Source: Portulaca oleracea (lineage: Eukaryota > Streptophyta > Magnoliopsida > Caryophyllales > Portulacaceae). From it: 64,000 nucleotides of DNA. The notes under the pieces are model-generated. The model did not search any database and was not told the origin of the DNA. It saw only the letters and a program-made list of their open reading frames with translations. Below are positions 10,546-22,287 of this stretch, in pieces. Within the stretch, counting starts at the first letter, position 1; each line of letters begins with the position of its first letter. The DNA lies in NCBI GenBank assembly GCA_029582165.1, contig CM055869.1:56617518-56681517 (forward strand), written 5' to 3'. Both the position numbers and the translations under genes were made by a program.

Positions 10546-11490
10546 TTATCTACCTAAGCTGGCCCAAAGTTGCGCCCGGTCCAATGCTCTGATTCAATTT
10601 CGCGCAAATAAGAAGCCCAATGTTCGGCGGCCCAATTCTTGGCGGAAGGAGGTGCGCGTGTGTTATTTTCAATTTCACTCTCTCTCTACTTTCCCTCTCT
10701 ACTGCTCACTGCTCACTGCTTGCAACTCACTCGTCGACTGCTCAACTTCTTGCAACTCTCCGGTGCAATTGTGTCGATTCTCTGCGGCGATTTTGTGTCG
10801 ATTGAACTTCTCCATTCACTCTCTTTCTGTGTCTATTCTCTGCTCAACTTCTGCTAACGATTTCCTTGTCCTCTTACTCGAATGTAAGTTTTTGTTTATG
10901 ATTTTCTGTTCTAATATTATTTGTAGGGTTTATGCGTTTTGTGTGAGTTTTTTGTGATATTTTTTTGTGTTTTTTAAGGTTTTATGCGTTTTTGTGTGAT
11001 AGATTTTGTGCTCTTCTTTCTTTATGCCAACCAATTTTATGCATTCTCTATTTTTGGGGTTTTATGTGTTTTTGTTGACGATTTTCTATTCTAATATGAT
11101 TTCTCTATGTTTATTTTTAGGGTTTATGCGTTTTGTGTGAGATTTTGTGGTATATTTTTGTGTTTTTAGGGTTTTATGCGTTTTTGTGTGAGAGATTTTG
11201 TGCTATACTTTCTTTATGCCAACCACGTTCATGGAGTCTCTGTTTTTATGGTTTTATGCGTTTTTGTTGACGATTTTCTGTTTCAATATGATTTCTCTGT
11301 GGTTATTTTTAGGTTTATGCATTTTGTGTTAGATTTTGTGGTATATTTTTGTGTTTTTATGCGTTTTTGTGAGGTTTATTCAATTTTATTTGTTTTTTGT
11401 GAGTCTCTGTTTTTAATAGAGTTAGTCTATGATGTAATGAGATTTGTTTTGTTAACTGGTTTCATTTATGTGTTTAATGGCAGAGACAAA
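10546..11490. other. MULE subterminal region and leader of the + gene
   Basis: A CT-rich block (about 10,670-10,850) is followed by diverged repeats of a segment built on GGGTTTATGCGTTTTGTGTGAG (each version under 20 bases identical), seen near 10,925, 11,115 and 11,310. An AG acceptor sits just before AGACAAAATG at 11,484, so at least one 5' UTR intron is likely. Reading frames in this stretch look like by-products of the repeats. The promoter of the + gene should lie here by analogy with MuDR, but no specific element is recognised. Confidence 0.5.
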
Positions 11491-11635
11491 ATGCAATCCG
11501 AAAATCACATTGTTTACAAAAGGAGGTTTCCAATTAAAGAGCAGGAAAAAGTTGAGAAAAAACCAAAAAAAGAGATGGTCAAAGAAGGTAAAAAAAAACA
11601 TGTATTATTTGTCAATTCATTTTGAGGTTTGTGCA

Positions 11636-11780
11636 TAGTTATTAAGATATGAGCATACAGTTTATAGCTTATGAGCATAGTTTCTATAGAGTATGAGCAT
11701 ATAGTTTATATCTTATGAGCATTAAGATTGTAGAGTATGAGAATAGAGGTTATGGCTTATGAGCATTTTATGTCATGATC
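11636..11780. repeat. 22-bp periodic array (ATGAGCA core), intron 1 of the + gene
   Basis: Successive units such as GAGCATACAGTTTATAGCTT and GAGCATAGTTTCTATAGAGT (followed by AT) are exactly 22 bp long. GAGCAT is the fixed part and the rest drifts. Confidence 0.85.
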
Positions 11781-12537
11781 CTTTTTTAATTAATTGTGTT
11801 GATTTTTTTGTGCAGATTTAGAAAAAGAGCACAGCAAGCAACAAAACAAGAAAGATGACGTTATTTTCAACAACCGCATGTCTCCTGCTAAGCTTTTTAG
11901 TATGATCCCAAAATTTAATGATGCTCAAAAGGAAGCAATTCGGAGTTTGGGTTTTGGTGGTTTTTTAGAAGTAAAAATGAATCAAGTTCCTAAACCTTTA
12001 GCACAGTGGGCTTGTAAGAATTTCGATTTTTTGTCTTGTAGTTTAGCCCTTTCTAATGGTCGAAGATTGACCCTTGATACATACGATGTTTATCAGATTT
12101 TTGGTTTATCAATGGGGAAGTATTCTAATACTTTTGAGTGTATGTTAGATTCCCAAAGCAAACAAGATGAAAGGGTGTATAAGAGTGAATTAGATAGGTT
12201 TATGCAAGCTTATTTCAACGGGGATAAAGGTGTGATTGCTAGCATGCCAGAGAAAATATTGGAGTTTAAGGATGGTGGTGAAATGTTCCAATGGGGGTTT
12301 TTGATGTATGTGTTCTGTACTATGCTTATGGGAAATCAGAATAGATACATCAACAAAAAGGCGTTTAGGTTGTTTGTTAAGTTAGATGAAGTGAACCGAT
12401 ATAATTGGTGTTTGTTTGCGTTGAAGAGTCTTTGCCATTCAGTGGAAAAGTGGCAAACAAAGAATGACTCTTACTTTGATGGACCGATTCTGCTGTTGTT
12501 GGTAATTTTCTTTTTACTGTTTTTTTTTTTAAAATTG

Positions 12538-12990
12538 TTTGAGCATATGTGTTGTAGATTATGAGCATAAAGTTTTAGATTCATGCATTATGGTTTTATG
12601 AAATGAGCATTGTTGTTCTAGGTGATGTGCATTAAATTCATGAGCATTATCTTTTAATGTAATGAGCATTGCTGTTCTAGGGTAATGAGCATTGTTGTTG
12701 TAGGGTAATGAACATAGGTTTTTAGATTCACGAGGATTATGTTTTTTATGCAATGAACATTGTCATTATTGGTAATGAGCATTGGTTTTCAGATCCATGA
12801 ACATTATGGTTTATATGGAATGAGCATTGTCATTATAGGTAATGAGCATAGGTTTTTAGATTCATGAGCATTATGGTTTTATGCAATGAGCATTGCCATT
12901 CTAGGGTATGAACATTGGTGTTTTAAATTCATGAGCATTTTTGTGTGATTATGTTTTCAAGCATTGTTTTTAGAGTATGAGCATACATGT
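12538..12990. repeat. 22-23 bp periodic array (ATGAGCA core), intron 2 of the + gene
   Basis: Many copies of ATGAGCATT or near variants occur, spaced about 22-23 bp apart with more drift than in the other arrays. They fill most of the intron between exons 2 and 3 of the + gene. Confidence 0.85.
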
Positions 12991-13414
12991 TGCACATCAT
13001 AAGTTATGTATATTGAATTTGTCTATGACCAATAATGTTTCTTTTTTTCTTCATTTTAAAATCATAGGCCTTCTACCTCGAGTGTCCTTCATGTTTCTCG
13101 AACACAATCGATCATTCCCAATCATTGGGGCATGGGACAATGACTCACAATGAGAGGGTCAATTTTGAAAGAAATTATGGCTTTGGCAAGGGCATCATAA
13201 ATCCAAGGATGGGCTCTTGCTTTGTTTGCTTCAATCAATGCGCTGGTGCAAGACATTTGGTGCAAGATCCACGCACTCCTTTCCCTGACGGTGAAATTGA
13301 AGCATTTTATGCAAGGAAACCAACTGCTTCAAAACAACAATCTGAAAAAGAACACATTGAAGTCAGTTCGGACAAATCAGAAAATGTAGATAACTGTCAG
13401 GTAAAATTTTATTA

Positions 13415-14240
13415 TGAGCATTTTCTAGTTATCATTTAGTATAAGCATTATTTTTTTTATAATGAATTATCATTTTTTTTTTGGTATTGTTATGTGTTTG
13501 TAGATTATGAGCATTGCCTTTATAGTTTATGAGCATATGTGTTTAGATTATAAGCATAGTAGTATGAACATTATAAGAATAGTAGTTGTGAGCATAGTAG
13601 TTTTAGGTCATGAGCATTGGTCTTATACATTTATGAGCATAGTAGTTGTATGTCATTATATGTTATGAGCATTGTCATAATAGGTCATGAGCATTGGTCT
13701 TATACATTATGAGCATAGTAGTTGTAGGTCATGAGCATTGGTCTTATACATTATGAGCATTGTAGTTGTAGGTTATGAGCATTGGTCTTATACATTATGA
13801 GCATTGTAGTTGTAGGTCATGAGCATTGGTCTTATACATTATGAGCATAGTAGTTGTAGGTCATGAGCATAGTAGTTGTAGGTCAGGTCATGAGCATTGG
13901 CCTTTGTATTGTCATGAGCATTGGTCTTATACATTAAGAGCATAGTAGTTCTAGGTCATGAGCATTGGTCTTATAAATTATGAGCATAGTAGTTGTATGT
14001 CATTATATGTCATGAGCATTGTCATAATAGGTCATGAGCATTGGTCTTATACATTATGAGCATAGTAGTTGTAGGTCATGAGCATTGGTCTTATACATTA
14101 TGAGCATTGTAGTTGTAGGTCATGAGCATTGGTCTTATACATTATGAGCATAGTAGTTGTGGGTCATGAGCATAGTAGTTGTAGGTCATGAGCATTGGCT
14201 TTTGTATTGTTATGAGCGTAGGTGTTCTGATTCATGACCA
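13415..14240. repeat. 22/44-bp periodic array (ATGAGCA core), intron 3 of the + gene
   Basis: This is the cleanest block. A 44-bp higher-order unit alternates GAGCATTGGTCTTATACATT (then AT) and GAGCATAGTAGTTGTAGGTC (then AT), each 22 bp. A larger section near 13,640-13,900 is repeated near 13,980-14,200, so the array has grown by amplification at several scales. Confidence 0.9.
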
Positions 14241-14843
14241 TTATTGATTTTTTTTTTTGTTGCAGAGGCTAATCAAAAAGTTTTTAGAGGTTGCAAATGA
14301 CCTTGCAAGGTCGTTGAAGCAATTTAGGGAAACATCTAAAGCTGCCTTTGAATTTTTCCCTAATGTGAGTGCAGCCAAGAAACTTGTTAGCCATAACAGC
14401 AAGATCTTCAGTTTTTTCCGAGAATTTGTTAAGGAGGAGGAGGAGCAAACTGAAGCTCCAAGCGATGGTGGTCATGAGGGAACCCTCAGTCAAGATGAGG
14501 ATTTTCGGAACAATCCAAAAATTCTAGAGGCCCTCGAAATATTGATGGATTCAATTGAGAGTGGGTTCCTGAATGACCCTATGTTCGATAACCAACAACC
14601 ATCACCTACTGCCCCCCTCCTCCATCAAACCCTGCGAATGATGATCTTGATGAGCATGCCAATCAAGTTATTAGTAATGTTGTCGATGAGATTATGATTG
14701 ACGCTCAAGTAGAAGAGCCAGCAAAAAACAAATCTGATGAGCATGCTAACCAGGCTAAGAATGATGATTTGGTGAAGAAAAAAAGTGATGAAGCTCTTGA
14801 ACTACCTATAAAGAAGAAACCAAACAGAAAAATAACGCATATG

Positions 14844-16077
14844 TGTTCGGTCTCGTTTCGAGCCGAATTCTTCTCTTTATTAGGGAGTTTTTGTATGTTC
14901 TAACCCCGTGTGTTATTCTAGTTATGAGTTTTTTGTAGTTTTGTAGGAAAATAAGTAAGCGATCGAAAAAGGCGACAAAACGGAGCAAAAACTTGCCAAT
15001 CAGGGGGTGAGACAGAAGGTCTGCTCGACCGAGCAGAATGGTGGCTCGCCCGAGCAGTGTTCCTGGAGAGCAGCAAAAACGGTCGAGTAAAATTGAGCCA
15101 AGGGGAGGTGAGACAGAAGGTCTGCTCGACCGAGCAGCATATTGGCTCGGTCGAGCCATGCTTCTGTGCATCAACTAGGAAAAGTTCGATGAAAATCGGC
15201 TAAGGCATTGAAGGGACAGAGAGCCTGCTCGCCCGAGCAAGAATCCTGCTCGGCCGAGCTGAGCTTCTGAGCTGCCGAAGGGAAGCTGCCGAAGAACGAG
15301 GGACAGCGACGTAACGCCCGCCGCTCGAAAGGGATTCTCGCTCGCCGAGCCAATTCCAAATTCTGCGTATAACTGGGAACAAAGTGCGTTTGTGAAACAA
15401 ACTTAGGTATTATAAGAGTAATAGCGACTCTTTTAGAGGAATTAGTGAAGCTTTTAGTTTGTAATTAGGGTTTTAATGCTTTCTTAATTAAACTCTACTT
15501 TCTCTCTAAGTTTTTCTCTTGTCTTGTTCTTCAAGTTTTGGGATTCTTGATTGTAATCAATTTTCTTCAAGTAATTTCAGCCTTCATTAATCTTTATTAC
15601 CTTGTGCTTAGCTTTGATTTAATTTTGCCTTTGAAAGTTCATAGTGTTAGCCACAAAAACATCCAATCCAACTTTTAGTGAAAAGGGGGATTAAGGGTCA
15701 CAAATTCCACTCTCAAGTGGGGATTTGGGGATTCTTAGTAATCCAATTCACGATTTCTTGTTTGTTCGGGAGAAATCCAAGTAGATCGAAGATTAGTGAA
15801 AGTTTGGATCATCAAAGGTATAATCTCTTGTTCCTAATTTCATTAATTAGTCTTAGTTTTATTGCTTTCTTAATTTCATGCTTTTAGTTGCTTTCATCTT
15901 TTATGGCTTTCTTAATTATCATCATGTTTAGGTTAGTTTATTGCTTATTTACATAATTTATTGCTTTCCGCATTGAGAAAAACCCTTGTACACAAACCAA
16001 TTACCTAAATTAAACCTAACACCCATCCCTGTGGACCGACAACCCTAACTTAAAACCACAAAAATTACAACCGAACA
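14844..16077 (+). repeat. Athila 5' LTR
   Basis: It starts TGTTCGGTCTCGTTTCGAGC and ends CCGAACA, just before the primer-binding site. It matches the 3' LTR at 26,661 closely in its right half. The left part (14,900-15,450) differs by many small insertions and deletions. It contains four pairs of GC-rich palindromes. A CT-rich segment near 15,490-15,530 and the AGGGTTTTAATGC segment look like leader sequence. The short open frame at 15678-15887 recurs unchanged in the other LTR and is not taken as a gene. Confidence 0.92.
15021..15353. repeat. Paired palindromes in the Athila 5' LTR
   Basis: Motifs such as CTGCTCGACCGAGCAG and GGCTCGCCCGAGC come in pairs. First-to-second starts are 15021/15043, 15122/15144 and 15226/15247, giving spacings of 22, 22 and 21 bp. 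A degenerate fourth pair lies near 15322/15340. Pairs recur about every 96-104 bp. The same arrangement exists inside the element at 22.3 kb. Confidence 0.9.
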
Positions 16078-16078
16078 A

Positions 16079-16096
16079 TGGCGCCGTTGCCGGGGA
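16079..16096 (+). other. Primer-binding site (tRNA-Asp type)
   Basis: TGGCGCCGTTGCCGGGG directly follows the 5' LTR. It is the standard Athila-group primer site, matching the 3' end of tRNA-Asp. Reverse transcription of the element's RNA would start here. Confidence 0.9.
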
Positions 16097-16229
16097 TGGC
16101 GTTATTTGGGAGTTTAGAATTGGTTTGTTTGTGAATAGTGTGAATAGTTTAATTGCTTTGCTTGTTTAGTAGCAAGTTTAAAAATCACTAAAAATTAAAA
16201 AAATAGAAAAACCAACTAAAAAGGAGAAA

Positions 16230-17690
16230 GTGCGTCATTCGATAGGATGGGTTCGACAACCGGAAACTAGTAGACTGGTTAGGGTAGAGAAACCTTTAGT
16301 CGACCCGCCTAACATGGGTGAGGAAGGACCGAGGGTTACCTTGAGCGACCAGCTCTATCCATCTTATGACCCGCCTCCATCGTGCTTTGTGTTACCGACC
16401 CTACCTCAGGGAGTTACGTTTGATCCCAGACAGTATCATACTCAAAACCTACCTCTTTTTACTGGGACGGGGTTGGCACTTATCTGGACAGCAGAGTATA
16501 AGGAGTACCTTAGTATGGTCACACCACCTGGGGTACCTTTAGATTATGTTCTGTTGAAATATTTGCCCTTCGCTCTGCGAGATTCGGCAAAGAGGTGGAT
16601 GTATAGTATCAAACCGGGGTCCATAAACTCATGGGATAGTTTCTTGAAGGTATTTATGAAGAGGTATTTCCCAAATTCCATGGCAGTTCAAATGAGAAAT
16701 TCCATCTTGAAGTTTAGACAGGATAAGGGGGAGCCTTACTGGAAAGCTTTTGAGAGGTTCAAGAATCTTTTGTCCCAATTTCCCCACCATGGGTTTGACC
16801 TAGTGAGACTGTGCCAGATAGTGTATGAGGGGGTAGATCAGGAAACCCGAGTGACCTTAGAATCTATGTGTCAAGGGGGATTTATGGATAAAACTGCGGA
16901 GGAAGCTTGGGATTTTTTGGAGAGTATGTCAGAAAGAGTAATGCAATGGGGAAACACTAGGGATGAGTCCTTAGGGGCACAGTTGTCTAATGCACGGGGA
17001 GGGGTTCATGCGGTGAGTGAGAGTACTGGGTACGAGGCTAGGTTTGCTTCTCTAGAGAACATGATAAAAACCTTAGCTCAACAGCAACTAGCGTCTAAGA
17101 CCCAACCGTGCGTCCAAGTGAATTCTGTAGAGCAACCCGTGTCACCAAACCCTCAATCTTCTTTGATTTGTGCTTGGTGCCAAGGACCTGACCATGTATA
17201 TGCTAATTGTCCTTTGTATTTGCAACATGTGTCAACTAATGTGGAAAATGTGAATGCTATGTTTAACCAGTACCGGCCCTACCAATTCCCTGGGGTGCCA
17301 AAACACCCTTTCTTACTGCCGGATAACCAAAATGTTTTGAGGCCACCGATGCACCAAGGAGGAAGTTTCCAAGGAAACCCACCTCCCCCTCACCAACATC
17401 AAACCCAACCAAGACCACCGCCTCAGGTTGCTTATCAAGCACCTCGAGGATGCACTGCCCATCCCGGATAGCCCATACCCGACCTCCACCAGGATACCAA
17501 GGTGAGGATAGAGGGGATAGGAAGTACAAAGAGTTAGAGTCTGGTTTGAGTAGGGTTGAGGATACGATGAGTGACATGGCGAAAATGGTGAAACAATTGA
17601 ATGAGAGTGTAGCCCAACTCATGATGTCTAATAGGGATAGGGAACTTTTCTGGACAACCGGAGGCGAACCCTAAGGGGAAAGCTTCTAGT
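16230..17690 (+). pseudogene. Athila gag
   Basis: This is the structural protein that would form the particle and bind RNA. The open part reads for about 413 codons from 16230. It has a PRVTLSDQLYPSY leader and a retrotransposon gag core (LLKYLPFALRDSAKRWMYS, then FMKRYFPNS and FRQDKGEPYWKAFERFKNL). Near its end it has one knuckle, CAWCQGPDHVYANC, of the C-X2-C-X4-H-X4-C type. A frameshift near 17,460 moves the rest, including a helical segment LESGLSRVEDTMSDMAKMVK, to another frame. The frame opens at a GTG and the true ATG is not clear, so an upstream start may be lost. Downstream, protease continues after another frame change. Confidence 0.88.
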
Positions 17691-17732
17691 TCGTCCTCTT
17701 GTGACCCAAACCATGTTAGGGGGCTTAATGCG

Positions 17733-18690
17733 GTGATTACTCTTAGATCAGGAAGGGAAGTGGACAATCAGATTAGAGAATTACCTTCAGATTCGCCTAG
17801 GAAACAACATGTGAGTGTTGGACCTTGTGATGAGCTAGTTGAGGATGAGCCGTGCGAGGAAGAGAGGTTAACCAACTTAGGTGACAACCCGAGTCCTAAG
17901 ACCTCACCTAGAGTGCTCCCTAGTTCCAATCCTGTTCAACCGGTGGCGTATAAGCCTTCCCCACCTTTTCCTCAAAGGTTGAGGGGAACTCAGGATCAGA
18001 AATTTCTTGAAAAGATTAGGAGACTTTTTCTCAAGTCAAGGTCAACATTCCTTGTTGGACGCTATTCAAAGAATGTCCTTCCTACGCTAGGTTCCTCAAA
18101 GAATTGTGTACAACGAAGAGAGAGCAACTCAGGTTCCTAAGAAGGCCTTTTTGGCCTCTAATGTGAGCTCCATCTTGTCTAGTCAGGTTCCAGTGAAATA
18201 TAAGGACCCAGGATGCCCAACTATTTCCATTACCATAGGAGACAGTCAGATTGAGAGAGCCCTCCTTGACTTAGGGGCGAGTGTCAACTTGCTACCTTTA
18301 CATGTTTATGAGACCTTGGGGTTGGGGGAATTGAAACCTACAAGAATGGTTCTCCAATTAGCTGATCGGTCTACGAGAGTGCCTAGGGGGGTAGTTGAGG
18401 ATGTGTTGATCCAAGTCGGGACCTTTGTCTTCCCTGTAGACTTTGTTGTGTTAGAGCGGCTAGGGTTCAGAGTCCTCGTGACGAGATTCCGGTCATTTTA
18501 GGTAGACCCTTTTTAGCTACATCTAATGCTTGGATTAATTGTAAAGATGGGAGAATGAAACTGACTTTTGGGAATTTGACTATGGAATTGAATATTTTTG
18601 ACCTACAAAAGTCACCATTAGGACATGATGAGCAAGAGTGTAATGCTGTGAATTGGATTAGTGACCTTGAGAGTGATAACCCCGTTGATC
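17733..18690 (+). pseudogene. Athila aspartic protease region
   Basis: This domain would cut the Gag-Pol polyprotein. After a proline-rich linker (17733-18140), a frame change near 18,110 leads into a retropepsin fold. Its active-site loop is LLDLGASVNLLPLHVYE (about 18,266-18,316), the usual Athila D-L-G-A-S version, followed by LQLADRS and VFPVDFVVLE. A further frameshift near 18,470 moves the closing ILGRPFLAT segment to another frame. At least two indels separate gag, protease and RT in this copy. Confidence 0.85.
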
Positions 18691-20600
18691 CGGATGTTGC
18701 CTTGTGTGAGTGATCTTGTTGAGTTAGGATTCGACCCGTGTGTAACCTCATTATGTGATTCGATGTGTTTGACGGAATTGCTTTATGAATCTCTGTTTGC
18801 CTCTCAACATGTGCCTGATATCATAGAACCTGAGCCACCATCTTCTAGAACCCTTGAACTTAAACCCCTTCCTTCCGAGTTAAAGTATGTTTTCCTTGGC
18901 CCTAGTGAGACTTACCCGGTTATCATAGCTTCGAACCTAGGAGAGGACCAAGAAAACAAACTAGTCGAGGTTCTTAGGATAAATAGAGGGGCTTTGGGAT
19001 GGACGATTGGAGACATTAGGGGGATTAGTCCATCTATTGTGCAACACAGGATATTTTTGGAAGATGATAGTGTAGCCCAGAGGGACCCTTTAAGGAGACT
19101 CAATCCCCAAATGAAGGAGGTGGTTAAGAAGGAGATTCTGAAATGGTTAGATAATGACATCATTTACCCGATTTCTGACAGTAAGTGGGTTAGTCCTATA
19201 CATGTAGTCCCTAAGAAGGCCGGGTTGACAGTGGTGGAGAATGAGAGGGGTGAATTAGTGTCGACCCGCATTCCATCGGGATGGAGAGTATGCATAGATT
19301 ACAGGAAACTCAATAAGGCTACGAGAAAAGACCATTTTCCATTACCTTTCATGGATCAAATGTTAGAAAAGCTGGCGGGGCACGACTTCTTTTGTTTTCT
19401 AGATGGCTATTCGGGGTATACTCAGATTTCTATAGCCCCGTGTGATCAGGAGAAAACGACTTTTACTTGCCCATTTGGTACGTTTGCTTTCCGTAGGATG
19501 CCCTTCGGACTTTGCAACGCCCCCGCTACTTTTCAGCGGTGTATGGTGTCTATATTCTCGGACCTTGTTGATGACTGTGTTGAAATTTTCATGGATGATT
19601 TCTCAGTATTTGGCACCACCTTTGATGATTGCTTGTCCAATTTGAGTAGAGTCTTGAGTCGGTGCCAAGAAAAACACTTGACTTTAAACTGGGAGAAGTG
19701 CCATTTTATGGTACGAAAGGGGATAGTTTTGGGCCATGTGATTTCAAAAGATGGAATCGAAGTGGATAAAGCAAAAATTGACCTAGTTAGGAACTTGACC
19801 CCCCCACTTGTGTGAAGGAGGTTAGATCCTTTTTAGGACATGCTGGGTTTTATCGTCGATTCATTCGTGATTTTAGCAAGATTGCCAAACCCCTTTCTGC
19901 TTTATTGGCCAAGGAGGTGGCTTTTGACTTTTTTGATGAGTGTATGAAGGCCTTTAATGCACTTAAAGATGCCTTGATATCGCCTCCTATTCTCAAACCT
20001 CCCACATGGGGGGAACCGTTTGAGTTGATGTGTGATGCTTCTGACTTTGCTATAGGTGTGGTTTTAGGACAACGAATTGACAAAAAACCTGTCGTGATAC
20101 GCTATGCAAGTCATACTTTAAATGAAGCACAACTGAATTACACTGTCACTGAGAAAGAGTTCCTAGCTGTGGTTTATGCGTTTGAGAAATTTCGGGCTTA
20201 TTTGTTGGGGTCTAAAGTGATTGTTTTTACTGACCATTCGGCGATTCGCTATTTGATGGAGAAGAAAGAGTCTAAGCCTAGGTTGGTTAGGTGGGTGTTG
20301 TTACTCCAAGAGTTTGATTGTGAAATCCGTGATAGGAAAGGATCTGATAACCCGGTAGCGGACCACCTTTCTAGGATAGCACCTGAACATGTGATAGAGT
20401 CTCCTATTGATGCTTGTTTTCCTGATGAACGCATTCTTAGCATAGGAGTAGAACCGTGGTTTGCTGACATTGTTAATTTTAAAGTCACGGGAGAAATGCC
20501 CAATGATTGGAATAAGCATGATAGAGATAGGTTCCTTCACATTGTCAAAATTTCATATGGGATGAACCCTATCTGTTTAAGTATTGTCCTGATCAAATTC
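18661..20600 (+). pseudogene. Athila reverse transcriptase and RNase H
   Basis: This is the polymerase that copies element RNA to DNA, with the nuclease that removes the RNA. RT motifs appear in order: YPISDSKWVSPIHVVPKK (about 19,165), WRVCIDYRKLNKATRKD, FFCFLDGYSGYTQI, FGLCNAPATFQRCM and the catalytic FMDDFSVFG (about 19,590). One frameshift near 19,810 falls at the connection ([14 protein letters not shown]). RNase H follows with [40 protein letters not shown] and [11 protein letters not shown] (about 20,025-20,380). Catalytic residues are intact in both; only the reading frame is broken. Confidence 0.92.
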
Positions 20601-21732
20601 TTAGAAGGTGTGTTCCGGATGAGTCTATCATGGATGTCCTTTCGTTTTGTCACGACCAACCGTGTGGGGGGCATTTTAGTGGGAAAAAGACAGCGTATAA
20701 GGTTTTACAAAGTGGATTCTATTGGCCTACCATCTTTAGAAATGCCCATACTTATGCCCAGAGTTGTCTTAGATGTCAGAGTTTGAGTAAGATCTCTAGA
20801 AGAAACATGATGCCCTTACAACCCGAGATCTTTGTGGATGTATTCGATGTTTGGGGCATTGATTTTATGGGACCATTTCCTACCTCTTTTGGGAATGAGT
20901 ATATTCTGCTAGATGGACTATGTCAAAATGGGTTGAAGCGATTGTCGAAAAGAAATGACGCTAAGGTTCGACTAGATTCCTTCGAGAAAACATTTTCTCT
21001 AGGTTTGGGGTGCCTAAAGCCATCATTAGCGACGGGACTCACTTTAATAATCGTTCTTCGGCTTTGCTTAAGAAATACTCTGAGCATAGAATGACTACCG
21101 CCTATCACCCTCAATCAAATGGCCAAGCTGAGGTTTCCAATAGGCAAATTAAACAAATTCTTGAAAAGACAGTGTCAAAGAATAGGAAAGATTGGTCCAC
21201 TAAATTGACCGATGCTTTATGGGCCTATAGGACAGCTTACAAGACTCCCATAGGAATGTCACCGTATAGAGCAGTCTTTGGGAAACCTTGTCATTTGCCT
21301 GTAGAGCTCGAACATAGGGCGTGGTGGGCTTTGAAAGCCTTGAATCTTGACCTGTCAGCAGCTGGGGACATTAGGAAGTTGAACTTGGGTGAGCTAGAGG
21401 AGTTAAGGAGGGAAGCTTACGAAAATGGAAGATTAAGTAAGGAGCGATCGAAGGTCCTACATGATAAGGTGATCCTTAGAAAAACCTTCGTTCCGGGGCA
21501 GAAAGTCCTCCTTTATGACTCACGTTTGCATTTGTTTGCGGGTAAATTGAAGTCTAGGTGGACCGGTCCATTCATTGTGACCGCTGTGTTTCCCTCGGGA
21601 GTTGTTGAAATCAAGGACCCTACTAATGCATCAATATGGAAAGTTAACGGTCACAGGTTGAAACCCTTTTTGGAGCTTCCAGAGAAAGTGGATGTGGAGT
21701 GTGTAACATTCCATGTCCCATATGTTGATTGA
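20560..21732 (+). pseudogene. Athila integrase
   Basis: Integrase would insert the DNA copy. The zinc-binding region has [15 protein letters not shown] with SCLRCQ (about 20,655-20,780). Core acidic residues are visible in GIDFMGPF (about 20,860), ISDGTHF (about 21,025) and [12 protein letters not shown] (about 21,118). The C-terminal part has WRxG-like [10 protein letters not shown] and ends [12 protein letters not shown]. It is spread over two frames, with changes near 20,570 and 20,990, so it is not translatable as one protein. No chromodomain is present, as expected for Athila. Confidence 0.9.
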
Positions 21733-22042
21733 AGAACATTGAGGTAACATCTTTGTACATATTGTAAATTAGTTCTTTTTTTTTTACTTGTTTGTTTCTT
21801 TGTTTAACTCTCTTAACTATGCACTAACGAGAAGGAAGGATCATTTATTGCTCACATATATTCACCATTTCATGGCTTGCATACTCAATCTCCATTTACA
21901 AGTCATGTGATGATTATTTGAGATCTAATCAGGTATTATCCTTCTTTTTCTTTGGAGTTGGTTGGTGAGAAAACTCTTTTTCATTCTTTTTGTTAATTTT
22001 TAGATTTTTTTAGGGTGTTTGTCTTCCTTTATTTCTTGCCAC

Positions 22043-22090
22043 AATGAGGACATAGTGTGGCCTTTTTTGTGTGGGAGTGGGGAGGCATGC
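22043..22090 (+). other. Internal polypurine-tract-like module (first copy)
   Basis: CACAATGAGGACATAGTGTG is followed by TTTTTTGTGTGGGAGTGGGG. It closely resembles the module at 25,357-25,405 and the functional primer before the 3' LTR. It marks the end of the pol region in this element and might prime extra plus-strand DNA. Confidence 0.65.
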
Positions 22091-22287
22091 ATGCCGGCTT
22101 TTCTTTTTATGTGAAATCTTTGAAAAACCCAAAAGATTTTGTTTTGTTTAGGTTAGTTTTTAGATTATTGATTTTGAAATGTCCCGGGAGGTTTTTGCGA
22201 GATTGAGGTTTTGAACATATTTTTAGTAGAGGTGAGAAGGTTTATTTCCTTGAAAAATTTTAACTCCTTGCATTGTTGGCAGAACAC

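Larger units (their letters stand above)
11491..14843 (+). pseudogene. MULE-borne plant TE protein (N-terminal domain of Ulp1-associated type), truncated
   Basis: Four exons can be drawn: 11491-11587, 11816-12501, 13068-13400 and 14266 onward. All junctions are GT-AG and the first three keep one frame. The protein begins lysine-rich. A folded region follows with KLFSMIPKF, GFGGFL, LTLDTYDVYQIFGLSMGK and a closing YFDGPILLLL|AFYLEC. This series is familiar from plant transposon proteins that often end in a Ulp1/C48 protease. Exon 3 has a CPSCF and CFVCF pair that could bind metal. Exon 4 is acidic and lysine-rich, with a frame break near 14,608 in a run of C. The Athila LTR interrupts it at 14,844, so no C48 domain is present; whether one was lost is inference. 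It may be an accessory gene, as mudrB is in MuDR, though unrelated in sequence. Confidence 0.6.

Noticed and set aside
10445..10957. A 170-codon open frame at the left end of the large MULE
   Set aside because: It crosses the target duplication and terminal repeat and is made of CT-rich leader sequence, so it cannot be a gene of either host or element.
13415..14240. Regular short repeats resembling a CRISPR array
   Set aside because: The repeat core is only about 7 bp in a continuous 22-bp unit, spacers are not unique, and the setting is a plant transposon intron.
15678..15887. A 69-codon frame found identically at 27475-27684
   Set aside because: It lies within both Athila LTRs; identity reflects the LTR pair, not a conserved gene.
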